Part shown: positions 20,527-28,907 of the stretch, piece after piece
How positions within the stretch are numbered: the first letter of the stretch is position 1
How the letters are laid out: each line of letters starts with the position of its first letter
Assembly (NCBI RefSeq): GCF_030696885.1
Contig: NZ_JAUYRI010000031.1
Coordinates: 1-64,000 of the forward strand
Length of the DNA stretch: 64,000 nucleotides
From: Thiobacillus sp.
Lineage (GTDB): Bacteria > Pseudomonadota > Gammaproteobacteria > Burkholderiales > Thiobacillaceae
Reading direction: 5' to 3'
Position numbers and translations under genes: made by a program
The notes under the pieces: generated by a model
Told to the model about the DNA's origin: nothing
Database searches by the model: none
Seen by the model: only the letters and a program-made list of their open reading frames with translations

Positions 20527-21912
20527 ATGCTGTCCGATCGCGCGCTTGCCGCTTTCCGTTCCGCCCTCGGCGCCGATCACGTGTTCGACGATGCGGCCAC
20601 CCGCACGCTGTATGGCAGCGACGAAACCCCACGCCATGTCGAGCCCGACGCGGTGCTGTTTCCCACCTCGCACGACGACGTCGCCGCGCTCGCGCACATC
20701 GCATTCGAACACCGCATTGCGCTGACGCCGCGCGGCGCCGGCTCCGGCAACGTCGGCGGTGCGCTGCCCGCGCCCGGCAGCGTGGTGGTCAGCTTCGAGT
20801 GCATGCGCCGCGTGCTCGAATTCGATCCCGCCAACCGCCTGATCGTCGTCGAGCCCGGCGTGGTCACCGAGGAAATCGACCGCATTGCGCGCAGCGCCGG
20901 CCTGTTCTACCCGCCCGACCCCGGCAGCAACGCGTATTGCCGCATCGGTGGCAACCTCGCGATGAATGCTGCCGGCCCGCGCGCGGTGAAATACGGCGTC
21001 ACTCGCGACTACGTGCTGGGGCTGCGCGCGGTCACCGGCGACGGCCAGGAGATCCGCACCGGCTGCCGCACCACCAAGGGTGTCACCGGCTACGACCTCA
21101 CCCGCCTGCTGGTCGGCTCCGAAGGCACGCTCGCGCTGATCACCGAAGCCACACTGAAACTCCTGCCCGCGCCCGAAGCGGTCGCCACGCTGCGCCTGTG
21201 CTTCGCCGACAACCGCAGCGCGCTCGACGCGGTCAGCCGCGTCATGCATCAGGCCGTGGTGCCGTGCGCGCTCGAATTCATGGACCACCGTGCCATCGAC
21301 GCGATCCGCCCGACCGGCGCCGCGGACGACCTGGCGCCCGGCACGCGGGCGCTGCTGATGGTCGAAGCCGACGGCGCCGCCGCGGACCTGCCGCGCCAGA
21401 TCGCCGGGCTGGAAGCCGCGCTCGCCGGCAACGGCCTGCTCGAAATGAAGAGCGGCTTCACGCGCGAAGCCATCGTGCAGCTGTGGACCGCGCGCAAATC
21501 GCTGTCGCATGCGGTCAAGCAGATCGCCCCGCTCAAGATCAACGAGGACGTGGTGGTGCCGGTGTCCCAACTCGCCGACTTCGTAGACTTCATCGACCAC
21601 ACCGCCGACACGCACCGGCTGGCCGTGGTGTCGTTCGGCCACGCCGGCAACGGCAACCTGCACGTCAACCTGATGGTGCACCCCGACGACGCCGACGAAA
21701 TGGATCGCGCCCATCTGGCACTCGATGCCATCATGCAGCGCGTGCTGGCGCTGGGCGGTACGCTGTCCGGGGAGCACGGCATCGGTACCGAAAAGCGCCG
21801 ATTCGTGCCGCAGGAAATCGATTCCGCCACGCTTGCGCTGATGCGCGGCATCAAACGGCAATTCGATCCGCACGGCCTGTTGAACCCCGACAAGCTTTTT
21901 CCGGATCAATGA
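20527..21912 (+). CDS. FAD-linked oxidase, glycolate/D-lactate dehydrogenase subunit GlcD type
   Basis: The 461-residue flavoprotein has an N-terminal FAD-binding domain of the VAO/PCMH type (TPRGAGSGNVGGALP, VEPGVV, NLAMNAAGPRAVKYG, GSEGTLALITE) and a C-terminal cap with FGHAGNGNLHVN and LSGEHGIGTEKRRF. It should oxidise a 2-hydroxy acid such as D-lactate or glycolate and pass electrons to an unknown acceptor. No GlcE or GlcF partners follow, so a stand-alone D-lactate dehydrogenase role is as likely as glycolate oxidase. The ATG at 20527 is chosen; the longer frame overlaps the SseB gene. Confidence 0.9.
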   Translation: MLSDRALAAFRSALGADHVFDDAATRTLYGSDETPRHVEPDAVLFPTSHDDVAALAHIAFEHRIALTPRGAGSGNVGGALPAPGSVVVSFECMRRVLEFDPANRLIVVEPGVVTEEIDRIARSAGLFYPPDPGSNAYCRIGGNLAMNAAGPRAVKYGVTRDYVLGLRAVTGDGQEIRTGCRTTKGVTGYDLTRLLVGSEGTLALITEATLKLLPAPEAVATLRLCFADNRSALDAVSRVMHQAVVPCALEFMDHRAIDAIRPTGAADDLAPGTRALLMVEADGAAADLPRQIAGLEAALAGNGLLEMKSGFTREAIVQLWTARKSLSHAVKQIAPLKINEDVVVPVSQLADFVDFIDHTADTHRLAVVSFGHAGNGNLHVNLMVHPDDADEMDRAHLALDAIMQRVLALGGTLSGEHGIGTEKRRFVPQEIDSATLALMRGIKRQFDPHGLLNPDKLFPDQ

Positions 21913-21966
21913 CGCCACAGAGGCTTTACAAGCACGCAAGGCATCTATAGAATGCGCGGCTTCGTT

Positions 21967-22042
<76 letters not shown>

Positions 22043-22058
22043 ACTAACAGGAAGTGCG

Positions 22059-22247
22059 ATGCACAAGCTTGGCGTCATCACCACATTGCTGGGGCTGATA
22101 CTGAGTGTCGTCGGACTGATCGTTGGATTTTGGAAAATGTTGAATGGCGGTGAGAACCCCGAAGTCTGGATCTCGCTGGTACCATTGGGTTTCGTCGGAT
22201 TGCTGCTCGGCGTGACCTTGACCCAGCTTTCCAACAATAAGCAGTAG
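22059..22247 (+). CDS. Small membrane protein, 62 aa
   Basis: The frame lies between two tRNA genes with AGGAAG seven bases before the ATG. Two transmembrane helices are clear (about residues 4-24 and 36-56), joined by a polar loop (KMLNGGENPEVWIS). I do not recognise a family. Because it sits on the tRNA-Ala transcript side, it may be read through from the tRNA promoter. Confidence 0.55.
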   Translation: MHKLGVITTLLGLILSVVGLIVGFWKMLNGGENPEVWISLVPLGFVGLLLGVTLTQLSNNKQ

Positions 22248-22294
22248 CGACGCGAGTCGCAGCAGTAACGTAGGCGGTTCACACCGTCGTCCGG

Positions 22295-22370
22295 GTCCCC
22301 ATCGTCTAGAGGCCTAGGACACTACCCTTTCACGGTAGGTACCGGGGTTCGAATCCCCGTGGGGACGCCA
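22295..22370 (+). tRNA. tRNA-Glu (anticodon TTC)
   Basis: A complete cloverleaf with acceptor GTCCCCA/TGGGGAC, anticodon stem CTACC/GGTAG with loop CTTTCAC (TTC), T arm CGGGG/CCCCG and encoded CCA. Confidence 0.97.
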
Positions 22371-22509
22371 AATACGCAAGCATCCTGCTTGACGTCGTTT
22401 GTACACCATCCATTGATTGCCTTTGTCAGCCGCCTCGTGCCGGGCTGTGGCTTTGCCATTTCCGCGCGTGCGGAGACGGACACGCCCTCAAATCCGGGAC
22501 GGCCTGTCG

Positions 22510-22647
22510 TCAGCGGCGGATGATTCGAAGCAGGATCACCACGATCGCGATGACCAGCAGGATGTGGATCAGCCCGCCCATGGTGTACGAGGTCACCAGA
22601 CCCAGTAGCCACAGGACGATCAGTATGATTACGATGGTCTCAAGCAT
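22510..22647 (-). CDS. lmo0937-family membrane peptide, 45 aa
   Basis: Read from ATG 22647, the peptide starts MLETIVIILIVLWLLGLVTS and has a second hydrophobic helix (GGLIHILLVIAIVVILLRI) ending in RIIRR. Two helices joined by YTMGG and this length are the lmo0937 (DUF5670) pattern. A GGGAGA lies about 10 bases upstream. These peptides are common stress-region genes of unknown function. It opens the accessory region and is followed by the Crp/Fnr cluster. Confidence 0.75.
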   Translation of the reverse strand: MLETIVIILIVLWLLGLVTSYTMGGLIHILLVIAIVVILLRIIRR

Positions 22648-22707
22648 GTGTGCCACGTCTCCCTGAATGTGGACAAGCGCCGCGCAGGGCGCCCTTCGGC
22701 CAGCCCA

Positions 22708-23418
22708 TTACCCTTGCATCACCCTTGCATAGCTTGCCTTGTCTTCTTTGTAGCACCCACAGGAGGCGATTTCCAGGCCCGCCCGATCGAGCACCGTGAT
22801 GTCACCGCGGTGATAACGGATCAGTTCGCGCGCCTGCAGCGCGCTGGCCGCCTTGGTGACGCCGACGCGGCGTACGCCGAGCATGTAGGCGAGGAATTCA
22901 TGAGTGATATGAAATGCATCCGCATGAGCCCGATCCTGCGTCATCAGAAGCCAGCGGGCGAGTCGCGCCTCCAGCATATGGAATCGGGTACACGCTGCCG
23001 TTTGCGCGAGCTGGGCCATCACCACATGGAGATAGCGCTTGAGAATCCGCTGCAGCGCGGCGCTCGATTCGAGCTCCCGACGAAACTGCGCAGCGTCCAT
23101 TCGCAGCGAGGACCCCGCGCCCTGGACCACGGCGTGCAGCGACGACACGTCGACCCCCAGCACAAGCGGCAAGCCGAGCATGCCCTCGTCGCCGACCATG
23201 CCGACTTCCAGGTTGTTGGATTGGTCGATCGTCGACACCATGGAAATGAAGCTGTCGGTAGGAAAATATACATGGCGGATCCGTTCGCCGGGTTTGGCGA
23301 GGACGTCGGCGAACACCAGTTCGACCGCTTCGCATGCCGCCAGAAAACGCTGGCGATCCTTGCGCGGCAAGGCGTCGAGCAGGCGGTTGGCAGCGGGGTC
23401 GGGCTGGGTGCGCGGCAC
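22708..23418 (-). CDS. Crp/Fnr family transcriptional regulator 1
   Basis: The 236-residue protein has an N-terminal cyclic-nucleotide-binding-type barrel (residues ~20-130, with [13 protein letters not shown] and [11 protein letters not shown]), a dimerisation helix, and a C-terminal winged helix ([23 protein letters not shown], then [17 protein letters not shown]). The recognition helix reads RRVGVTKAA, lacking the Glu present in regulators 2 and 3, so DNA preference may differ. It lacks Fnr-type N-terminal cysteines. A weak copy of the 16-bp palindrome (TGGGC-GGTAGC-GCACC, 23504-23519) lies 85 bases upstream. Confidence 0.9.
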   Translation of the reverse strand: MPRTQPDPAANRLLDALPRKDRQRFLAACEAVELVFADVLAKPGERIRHVYFPTDSFISMVSTIDQSNNLEVGMVGDEGMLGLPLVLGVDVSSLHAVVQGAGSSLRMDAAQFRRELESSAALQRILKRYLHVVMAQLAQTAACTRFHMLEARLARWLLMTQDRAHADAFHITHEFLAYMLGVRRVGVTKAASALQARELIRYHRGDITVLDRAGLEIASCGCYKEDKASYARVMQG

Positions 23419-23550
23419 GTAGACACTCCTGAAGTCGCTTCGGCCCGTGGCAGGACTGCTCGGGGATGATCGATTCAGTGTGGCGTGTGTTACCGGGCCT
23501 GTCTGGGCGGTAGCGCACCAAACTGGCTGGGCACAGCCCCGGATCGGGGC

Positions 23551-24285
23551 TTACGAAGTGCCGCGCTGAGGCAGCAGGCGGTCGAACTCCCGCTTGACCA
23601 CGGCATAGCACTCGCACACCCGTGCCTCCAGGCCCGCCCGGTCGCGGACGATGATGCGGCCCCGGTGGTACTCGATCAGGCCGGCGCGCTGCACGTTGCC
23701 GGCGGCTTCGGTCACGCTTTCGCGGCGCACCCCGAGCATGTTGGCGATCAGTTCCTGCGTCATGACCAGTTCATTGGTGGGCAGGCGGTCGAGGCTGAGC
23801 AGCAGCCAGCGGCAGAACTGCTGGTCCAGCGAATGATGGCGATTGCACACCGCCGTCTGCGCCATCTGCGTCAGCAGCGCCTGGGTGTAGCGCAACAGCA
23901 GGTCATGGAATACCCCGGCACGACGCCCGCCAGCACGGTGGAATATTTCCTTCAGCAACTGTCCCTTGAGCCGGTAGGCATGGCCAGAGCTTTGCACCAC
24001 CGCCCGGCTCGGTGTGGTTTCGCCGCCCATGAACAGGGATACGCCCACCACGCCCTCGTTGCCGACAACGGCGATTTCTGCGGAGGCCCCATCCTCCATC
24101 ACATAGAGCATGGATACGATCGCATCGACGGGGAAATAGACGTAGCGCATCTGCTCGCCGGATTCGTAGAGCACCTGCCCGAGCGGCATCGGGACCCGTT
24201 CCAGATTGGGAAGCAAGCGCACATATTCCTCCTCCGGCAACGCAGCGAGCAAACGATTCTGGTGGGGATGAAACAGATCTGACAT
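23551..24285 (-). CDS. Crp/Fnr family transcriptional regulator 2
   Basis: The 244-residue protein starts MSDLFHPHQNRLLAAL at 24285, chosen because AGGAG lies just upstream. The barrel carries YVYFPVDAIVSMLYVMEDGASAEIAVVGNEGVVGVSLFMGG. The helix-turn-helix is LIANMLGVRRESVTEAAG with the Arg-Glu pair seen in Crp recognition helices. The end has GLEARVCECYAVV, a Cys-x-Cys pair also in regulator 3. It is divergent from the histidine kinase gene; a TGTGT-N6-GCACA site lies between them at 24410. The effector is unknown. Confidence 0.92.
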   Translation of the reverse strand: MSDLFHPHQNRLLAALPEEEYVRLLPNLERVPMPLGQVLYESGEQMRYVYFPVDAIVSMLYVMEDGASAEIAVVGNEGVVGVSLFMGGETTPSRAVVQSSGHAYRLKGQLLKEIFHRAGGRRAGVFHDLLLRYTQALLTQMAQTAVCNRHHSLDQQFCRWLLLSLDRLPTNELVMTQELIANMLGVRRESVTEAAGNVQRAGLIEYHRGRIIVRDRAGLEARVCECYAVVKREFDRLLPQRGTS

Positions 24286-24409
24286 AGGCACTCCTGACAC
24301 TCGGGTCGCAGTTGGCACCTGATGCGCTGCACCCATCGATTATTTCAGCGCAACAATACACGACCGTCCGCCTGCTGTCCCGGATGGATGCCGTTCCGAA
24401 TCGCGGCTA

Positions 24410-24425
24410 TGTGTGCCAGCGCACA
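24410..24425. promoter_or_regulatory. Crp-like palindrome TGTGT-GCCAGC-GCACA, site A
   Basis: This 16-mer has the half-site and spacing geometry of a Crp-family operator. It lies in the gap between regulator 2 and the hybrid kinase, 125 and 148 bases from the two start codons. Near-identical sites are at 37563, 41410, 44470 and 54676. Confidence 0.5.
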
Positions 24426-24572
24426 GATTGCCGGGCGCAATAACGCGATGATCCGGACTCCAGCCGGGCACGCGCCGCGCCAGCCCCTGTACGGCCATGC
24501 CATCCGGCCTTGCCGGCATCCGCAGACCCGGCCTTGCTCCGCACCGCCGCACGCTTTTCACGGAACGCCGCC

Positions 24573-26273
24573 ATGTCCGAAACAGTCAACGCCTCCTTTC
24601 TTGCCGACGCCGCCGGCCCGGCGGCCGGCGGCGTCGAAACGCAGCGTCAGCAAGCCCTGCTCAAAACGGGCACCTTGCAGAACGCGATCCTGACCAGCGC
24701 CAATTTCGCCATCATCGCCACCGACGACCAGGGCATCATCCAGCTGTTCAATATCGGCGCCGAGCGCCTGCTCGGCTACCACGCCGCCGAAGTCGTAAAC
24801 CAGCGCAGCCCGAGCGAGATGCACGATCCGCAGGACGTGATGGCGCGCGCGCAGGCGCTGAGCAGCGAACTCGCCACGCCGATTGCGCCCGGCTTCGAGG
24901 CCCTGGCCTTCAAGGCTTCACGCGGGATCGAGGACGTTTACGAGACGACCATCATCCGCCGGGACGGCAGCCGCTTTGCCGCCAAGGTATCGATCACGGC
25001 CTTGCGCGACGCCGCAGGCGAACTCATCGGCTATTTGCTGATCTGCGCCGACAACTCCGTGCGCAAGCAGGTCGAGGCCAAGCTGAACGAGGCGCTGGCC
25101 GCGGCGGAAACCGCCAACCGCGCCAAAACCGATTTTCTTTCCGGCATGAGCCATGAGCTGCGCACGCCGCTCAATGCGATTCTCGGCTTTGCCCAGCTGA
25201 TGGAATCCGGCTCGCCGCAGCCGACGCTCGCCCAGCAGCGCAGCCTCGATCAGGTGCTGAAGGCGGGCTGGTATCTGCTGGAACTGATCAACGAGATTCT
25301 CGACCTCGCGCTGATCGAATCGGGCAAGGTGACGCTGTCGCAGGAACCCGTTTCGCTGGCCGAGGTGATGCTCGAATGCCGGGCCATGATCGAGCCCCAG
25401 GCCCAGAAGCGCGGCATCGGCATGCGGTTCCCGCGCTTCGACACGCCCTGCTTCGTCAAGGCGGACCGCACCCGGATCAAGCAGGTGCTGATCAACCTGC
25501 TGTTCAATGCCATCAAATACAACACGCCCGGCGGCAGCGTGGTCGTCGAGCTGCTGCCGGCGCCGCCGGACGCGTTGCGCATCAGCGTGCGCGACACCGG
25601 CGCCGGGCTCGCGCCCGAGCAGCTTGCCCAACTGTTCCAGCCGTTCAACCGGCTCGGCAAGGAAGCCGGCGCTGAGGAAGGCACCGGCATCGGCCTGGTG
25701 GTGACCAAGCGGCTGGTCGAGCTGATGGGCGGCGTCCTCGGTGTCGACAGCAGCGTCGGCATCGGCAGCGTGTTCTGGGTGGAACTGGGGCTGAGCGCGG
25801 CCCCGGATCGGGCGGTGCTCGCTGCCACCGACCCTGCCCTGAAGCAGCCGCGTCTGCCGGACGGCACGCCGCTGCGCACGATTCTCTATGTCGAGGACAA
25901 CCCGGCCAACCTCGATCTGGTCGAACAGATCATTGCGCGCCGAGCCGACCTGCGGCTGCTCTCGGCGGCAGACGGCCAGCTCGGCATCGAGTTTGCGCGC
26001 GCCTACCAGCCGGAAGTGATCCTGATGGACATCAACCTGCTCGGCATCAGCGGCCTCGAAGCGATGCACGTGCTGCGCAACGATCCTCTGACCGCGCATA
26101 TCCCGATCATTGCGATCAGCGCCAATGCGCTCGCCAGCGACATCGAGCATGCCCTCGCCGCGGGCTTCTTCAATTACCTGACCAAGCCGATCAAGGTCAA
26201 CGCCTTCCTCGAGGCACTGGACGTGGCACTGCGCTACGCGCAAACCCAGGCGGCTGAAAAGGGGCAGACATGA
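24573..26273 (+). CDS. Hybrid sensor histidine kinase (PAS-HisKA-HATPase-REC)
   Basis: The 566-residue cytoplasmic kinase has no membrane helix. A PAS domain spans about residues 35-160 (FAIIATDDQGIIQLFNIGAERLLGY). The HisKA motif SHELRTPLNAILGF has its phospho-His near residue 194, then the N-box (LLFNAIKYN), the G boxes (RDTGAGL and GTGIGLVVTKRL), and a C-terminal receiver (ILYVEDNPANL; phospho-Asp in VILMDINLLG near 485) with Lys in FNYLTKPIK. The start at 24573 is the first ATG that does not extend into the upstream gap. It overlaps the following response regulator gene by four bases. Confidence 0.93.
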   Translation: MSETVNASFLADAAGPAAGGVETQRQQALLKTGTLQNAILTSANFAIIATDDQGIIQLFNIGAERLLGYHAAEVVNQRSPSEMHDPQDVMARAQALSSELATPIAPGFEALAFKASRGIEDVYETTIIRRDGSRFAAKVSITALRDAAGELIGYLLICADNSVRKQVEAKLNEALAAAETANRAKTDFLSGMSHELRTPLNAILGFAQLMESGSPQPTLAQQRSLDQVLKAGWYLLELINEILDLALIESGKVTLSQEPVSLAEVMLECRAMIEPQAQKRGIGMRFPRFDTPCFVKADRTRIKQVLINLLFNAIKYNTPGGSVVVELLPAPPDALRISVRDTGAGLAPEQLAQLFQPFNRLGKEAGAEEGTGIGLVVTKRLVELMGGVLGVDSSVGIGSVFWVELGLSAAPDRAVLAATDPALKQPRLPDGTPLRTILYVEDNPANLDLVEQIIARRADLRLLSAADGQLGIEFARAYQPEVILMDINLLGISGLEAMHVLRNDPLTAHIPIIAISANALASDIEHALAAGFFNYLTKPIKVNAFLEALDVALRYAQTQAAEKGQT

Positions 26274-27094
26274 GAATCAGCGAACCGGACCTCCTCAATG
26301 CCCGCATCCTGATCGTCGACGACCAGGAATCCAACGTCATGCTGCTCGCGCAAATGCTGAGCGCGGCGGGCTACACCCAGGTGAGCTCGACCATGGATCC
26401 GCACGAGGTATTCGCGCTGCACCGCAGGGATCCCTACGACCTCATCCTGCTCGACCTGCAGATGCCCGGCCTGGATGGTTTCCAGGTGATGGAGGGGCTC
26501 AAGACCAACGATGCGGAAAGCTATCTGCCGGTGCTCGTGATCACGGCGCAGCCAGGACACAAGCTGCGCGCGCTGCAGGCCGGCGCCAAGGACTTCATCA
26601 GCAAGCCGTTCGATCTGGTCGAAGCCAAGGTGCGCATCCACAACATGCTGGAGGTGCGATTGCTGTACAAAAAACTCGACGACTACAACCAGGTGCTGGA
26701 GCAGACGGTGCTGGAGCGCACCGCCGAGTTGCGCGAAAGTGAAGCCCGCTACCGCAGCCTGACAGAACTGGCCTCGGACTGGTACTGGGAACAGGACGAG
26801 AACATGAATTTCACCAAGGTCTCGGGGCCGGTGCTGGAAATGCTCGGCATCCGGGTGGGCACGCTCGGCGAGAATAACGGCGGCGACCAGGTTGCAGGCT
26901 GGGATCCGCAAGAGCGGGCCGTGCTGCAGGCCACCATTGCCGCGCGCCAGCCCTTCCTCGATTTCGTATACAGCCGCGTCAATGCCGATGGCTCGCACCA
27001 GCGCTTCAGGGTCAGCGGCGAACCCATGTTCACCCAGGCCTGCCGCTTCATCGGCTACCGTGGCATCGGCGTTGAAATCATCACCCGCAAATAA
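26270..27094 (+). CDS. Response regulator with PAS domain
   Basis: The 274-residue protein has an N-terminal receiver (ILIVDDQESNVMLL; phospho-Asp in LILLDLQMPG near residue 61; Lys in DFISKPFD), a coiled-coil linker (about residues 130-160, LDDYNQVLEQTVLERTAELRESEARYRSL), and a PAS domain (ELASDWYWEQDENMNFTKVSGPVLEMLG to the end). No DNA-binding or enzymatic output is present, so it may relay the signal to another protein. It starts inside the kinase stop codon and ends 22 bases before Crp regulator 3. Confidence 0.9.
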   Translation: MRISEPDLLNARILIVDDQESNVMLLAQMLSAAGYTQVSSTMDPHEVFALHRRDPYDLILLDLQMPGLDGFQVMEGLKTNDAESYLPVLVITAQPGHKLRALQAGAKDFISKPFDLVEAKVRIHNMLEVRLLYKKLDDYNQVLEQTVLERTAELRESEARYRSLTELASDWYWEQDENMNFTKVSGPVLEMLGIRVGTLGENNGGDQVAGWDPQERAVLQATIAARQPFLDFVYSRVNADGSHQRFRVSGEPMFTQACRFIGYRGIGVEIITRK

Positions 27095-27116
27095 CCCCCG
27101 CTTTATCCCGCACCCC

Positions 27117-27869
27117 ATGACGACATCGCACCCTAGCCAGAACCACCTGCTTGCTGCCCTGCCTGCTGAGGAATTCGAGCCCCTGCTTGCCCACCTGGAA
27201 CGGGTCGAGCTCGCGCTCGGCGACATGCTCTACGAACCCGGCAGCCAGCTGCGGTACGCCTACTTTCCGACCAGCGCCATCGTCTCGCTGCACTACGTCA
27301 TGGCATCCGGCGCCTCGTCCGAGTCGGCCGGCGTGGGCAACGAAGGCGTCGTCGGCGTCTCGCTGTTCATGGGCGGCGACACCACGTCCAGCTCGGCCGT
27401 GGTGCAGACCGCCGGCGTGGCCTACCGGATGCCGGCCGCCACGCTGCTGCAGGAATTCAACCGCGCCGGCCTGTTCCAGCGCCTGCTGCTGCGCTACACC
27501 CAGGCACTGATGACGCAGATGGCGCAGACCACGGTCTGCACGCGCCACCACTCGGTGGAACAGCAGTTGTGCCGCTGGCTGCTGCTGACGCTGGACCGCC
27601 TGCCGTCGAACCAGTTGGTCATGACGCAGGAGTTGATCGCCAACATGCTCGGCGTGCGCCGCGAAGGCATCACCGAAGCGGCCGGCAGGCTGCAGGATGC
27701 GGGCGTGATCAGCTACCGCCGCGGCCACATCGCGGTGCTCGATCGCAAGGGACTCGAAACCCGCGTCTGCGAGTGCTACGGCGTGGTGAAGGCGGAACTC
27801 GATCGCCTGCTGTGCGACGTGCGTTACCGGCAGGACAGCGACACCCCGACACACGCCGTGTCGGAATGA
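27117..27869 (+). CDS. Crp/Fnr family transcriptional regulator 3
   Basis: This 250-residue protein is closely similar to regulator 2 along its length: AYFPTSAIVSLHYVMASGASSESAGVGNEGVVGVSLFMGG, the MTQELIANMLGVRREGITEAAG helix-turn-helix, and an RVCECYGVV end. It differs from regulator 2 in an approximately 20-residue C-terminal extension. Placed last in the kinase/regulator operon, it is the likely DNA-binding output of that system, although no phospho-acceptor is visible in it. ATG 27117 is chosen, since the longer frame from 26892 overlaps the response regulator. Confidence 0.92.
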   Translation: MTTSHPSQNHLLAALPAEEFEPLLAHLERVELALGDMLYEPGSQLRYAYFPTSAIVSLHYVMASGASSESAGVGNEGVVGVSLFMGGDTTSSSAVVQTAGVAYRMPAATLLQEFNRAGLFQRLLLRYTQALMTQMAQTTVCTRHHSVEQQLCRWLLLTLDRLPSNQLVMTQELIANMLGVRREGITEAAGRLQDAGVISYRRGHIAVLDRKGLETRVCECYGVVKAELDRLLCDVRYRQDSDTPTHAVSE

Positions 27870-28090
27870 CGGCATGACGCGCGGGGCGCGCGTGCGACCT
27901 ATGTTCGATAGCAGACAGACGGCGACGCGCGCATTCCCTATCCTTGTCGCATCTTAACCAGCACGCGTGCACTCCCTGCACCGTGGCCATGCGCACGGCC
28001 CCCGGCGGTGCGCGCCTGGTGAAGACAGGTGCCTGCCCGGCGGGATCGAGGTTCCGCCCCACCCAGGTTCACCTCATCCAAGGAACGCTC

Positions 28091-28306
28091 ATGAAAACCC
28101 TACAGAAATTTGCAATCGGTACTGCGGCCGCCTCCCTGATGCTGGGCCTGGGCGGTTGCGCCGGCATGTCGTCGCAAGACAAGAGCACGGCCGTCGGTGC
28201 CGGTGTCGGTGCCGTCGGCGGCGCCGTCCTCACTGGCGGCAGCGCAATCGGCACCGTGGGCGGCGCAGCCGTCGGCGGCGTCATCGGCCACGAAGTCGGC
28301 AAGTGA
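28091..28306 (+). CDS. OsmB-like glycine-zipper lipoprotein
   Basis: The 71-residue protein begins MKTLQKFAIGTAAASLMLGLGGCAG, a signal peptide with a lipobox (LGGC; Cys 22 would be lipidated). The mature part is a glycine-zipper membrane-inserting segment (GAGVGAVGGAVLTGGSAIGTVGGAAVGGVIGHEVGK). This is the OsmB/YcfJ-type envelope stress protein pattern. AAGGA lies before the ATG. A poor match to the 16-bp palindrome (TGTTC-GATAGC-AGACA, 27902) is upstream. Confidence 0.85.
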   Translation: MKTLQKFAIGTAAASLMLGLGGCAGMSSQDKSTAVGAGVGAVGGAVLTGGSAIGTVGGAAVGGVIGHEVGK

Positions 28307-28314
28307 TGCAGGCC

Positions 28315-28333
28315 GTCCCGGTACGCGCCGGGA
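28315..28333 (+). terminator. Hairpin after the OsmB-like gene
   Basis: GTCCCGG...CCGGGAC is a 7-bp GC-rich stem directly after the stop. It has no long T tract, so termination may be partial. Confidence 0.4.
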
Positions 28334-28501
28334 CGCCTGCACAGACAGGCAGGCGTCGCACGCATCTGGATTGCCGGTGCCAGTATCCGTTCGCAATCCG
28401 TTCTATGCTGATAAGCGCAGCCCGATCAAGGCGAGCCGCCGGCCCGGCGCGCGTCCCGGACGCGTGCCGCATGCACTTTTAATCAACTGGAGAAAACAAA
28501 A

Positions 28502-28717
28502 ATGAATGCAATCAAAATGTTGGGTATCGCGCTGATGGTGGCGGGCGGCCTCGCCCTGTTGTATGGCGGGTTCACCTATACCCAGGACACGCACGAAGCC
28601 AAGCTGGGGCCGATCGAACTGTCGGTCAAGGACAAGAAGACCGTCAACATCCCCATCTGGGCCGGTGTGGGGGCGATCGCGGTGGGTGCATTCCTGCTGT
28701 TTGCACGCAACAAATAG
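28502..28717 (+). CDS. Small membrane protein, 71 aa
   Basis: The start is ATG 28502, with a purine-rich GGAGAA upstream. The protein begins MNAIKMLGIALMVAGGLALLYGGF, a transmembrane helix, then a periplasmic- or cytoplasmic-facing segment (HEAKLGPIELSVKDKKTVNI) and a second helix (PIWAGVGAIAVGAFLLFARNK). This architecture is common in hypothetical proteins of stress regions; I do not attach a family name. It is followed by a long hairpin (28731) that may end the transcript. Confidence 0.7.
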   Translation: MNAIKMLGIALMVAGGLALLYGGFTYTQDTHEAKLGPIELSVKDKKTVNIPIWAGVGAIAVGAFLLFARNK

Positions 28718-28730
28718 GCTGCGAATGCTC

Positions 28731-28766
28731 ACGACCGGCATCCGCCTGGTGCGGAATGCCGGTCGT
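28731..28766 (+). terminator. Long hairpin after the 71-aa gene
   Basis: ACGACCGGCAT...ATGCCGGTCGT is an 11-bp or longer stem with a CCGC/GCGG inner arm. It isolates the small-protein gene from the giant synthase downstream, although no T tract follows. Confidence 0.5.
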
Positions 28767-28907
28767 GATGCGTTTGCGGCCCGGCCAGACGCCGCGGTGA
28801 TCCTCCCGCGAAGTGGCCTGCGGGGAACGCTTTCCCGCAGGTCGGTGCCTCGGTCCGTGCCGCGCTGACCCGACACACGAACACGTCATACGAACAAGGA
28901 GCAGGTC

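Noticed and set aside
28502-28717. Naming the 71-aa membrane protein as DUF3185
   Set aside because: The helix-loop-helix layout is generic, and I could not see a diagnostic motif, so no family was assigned.
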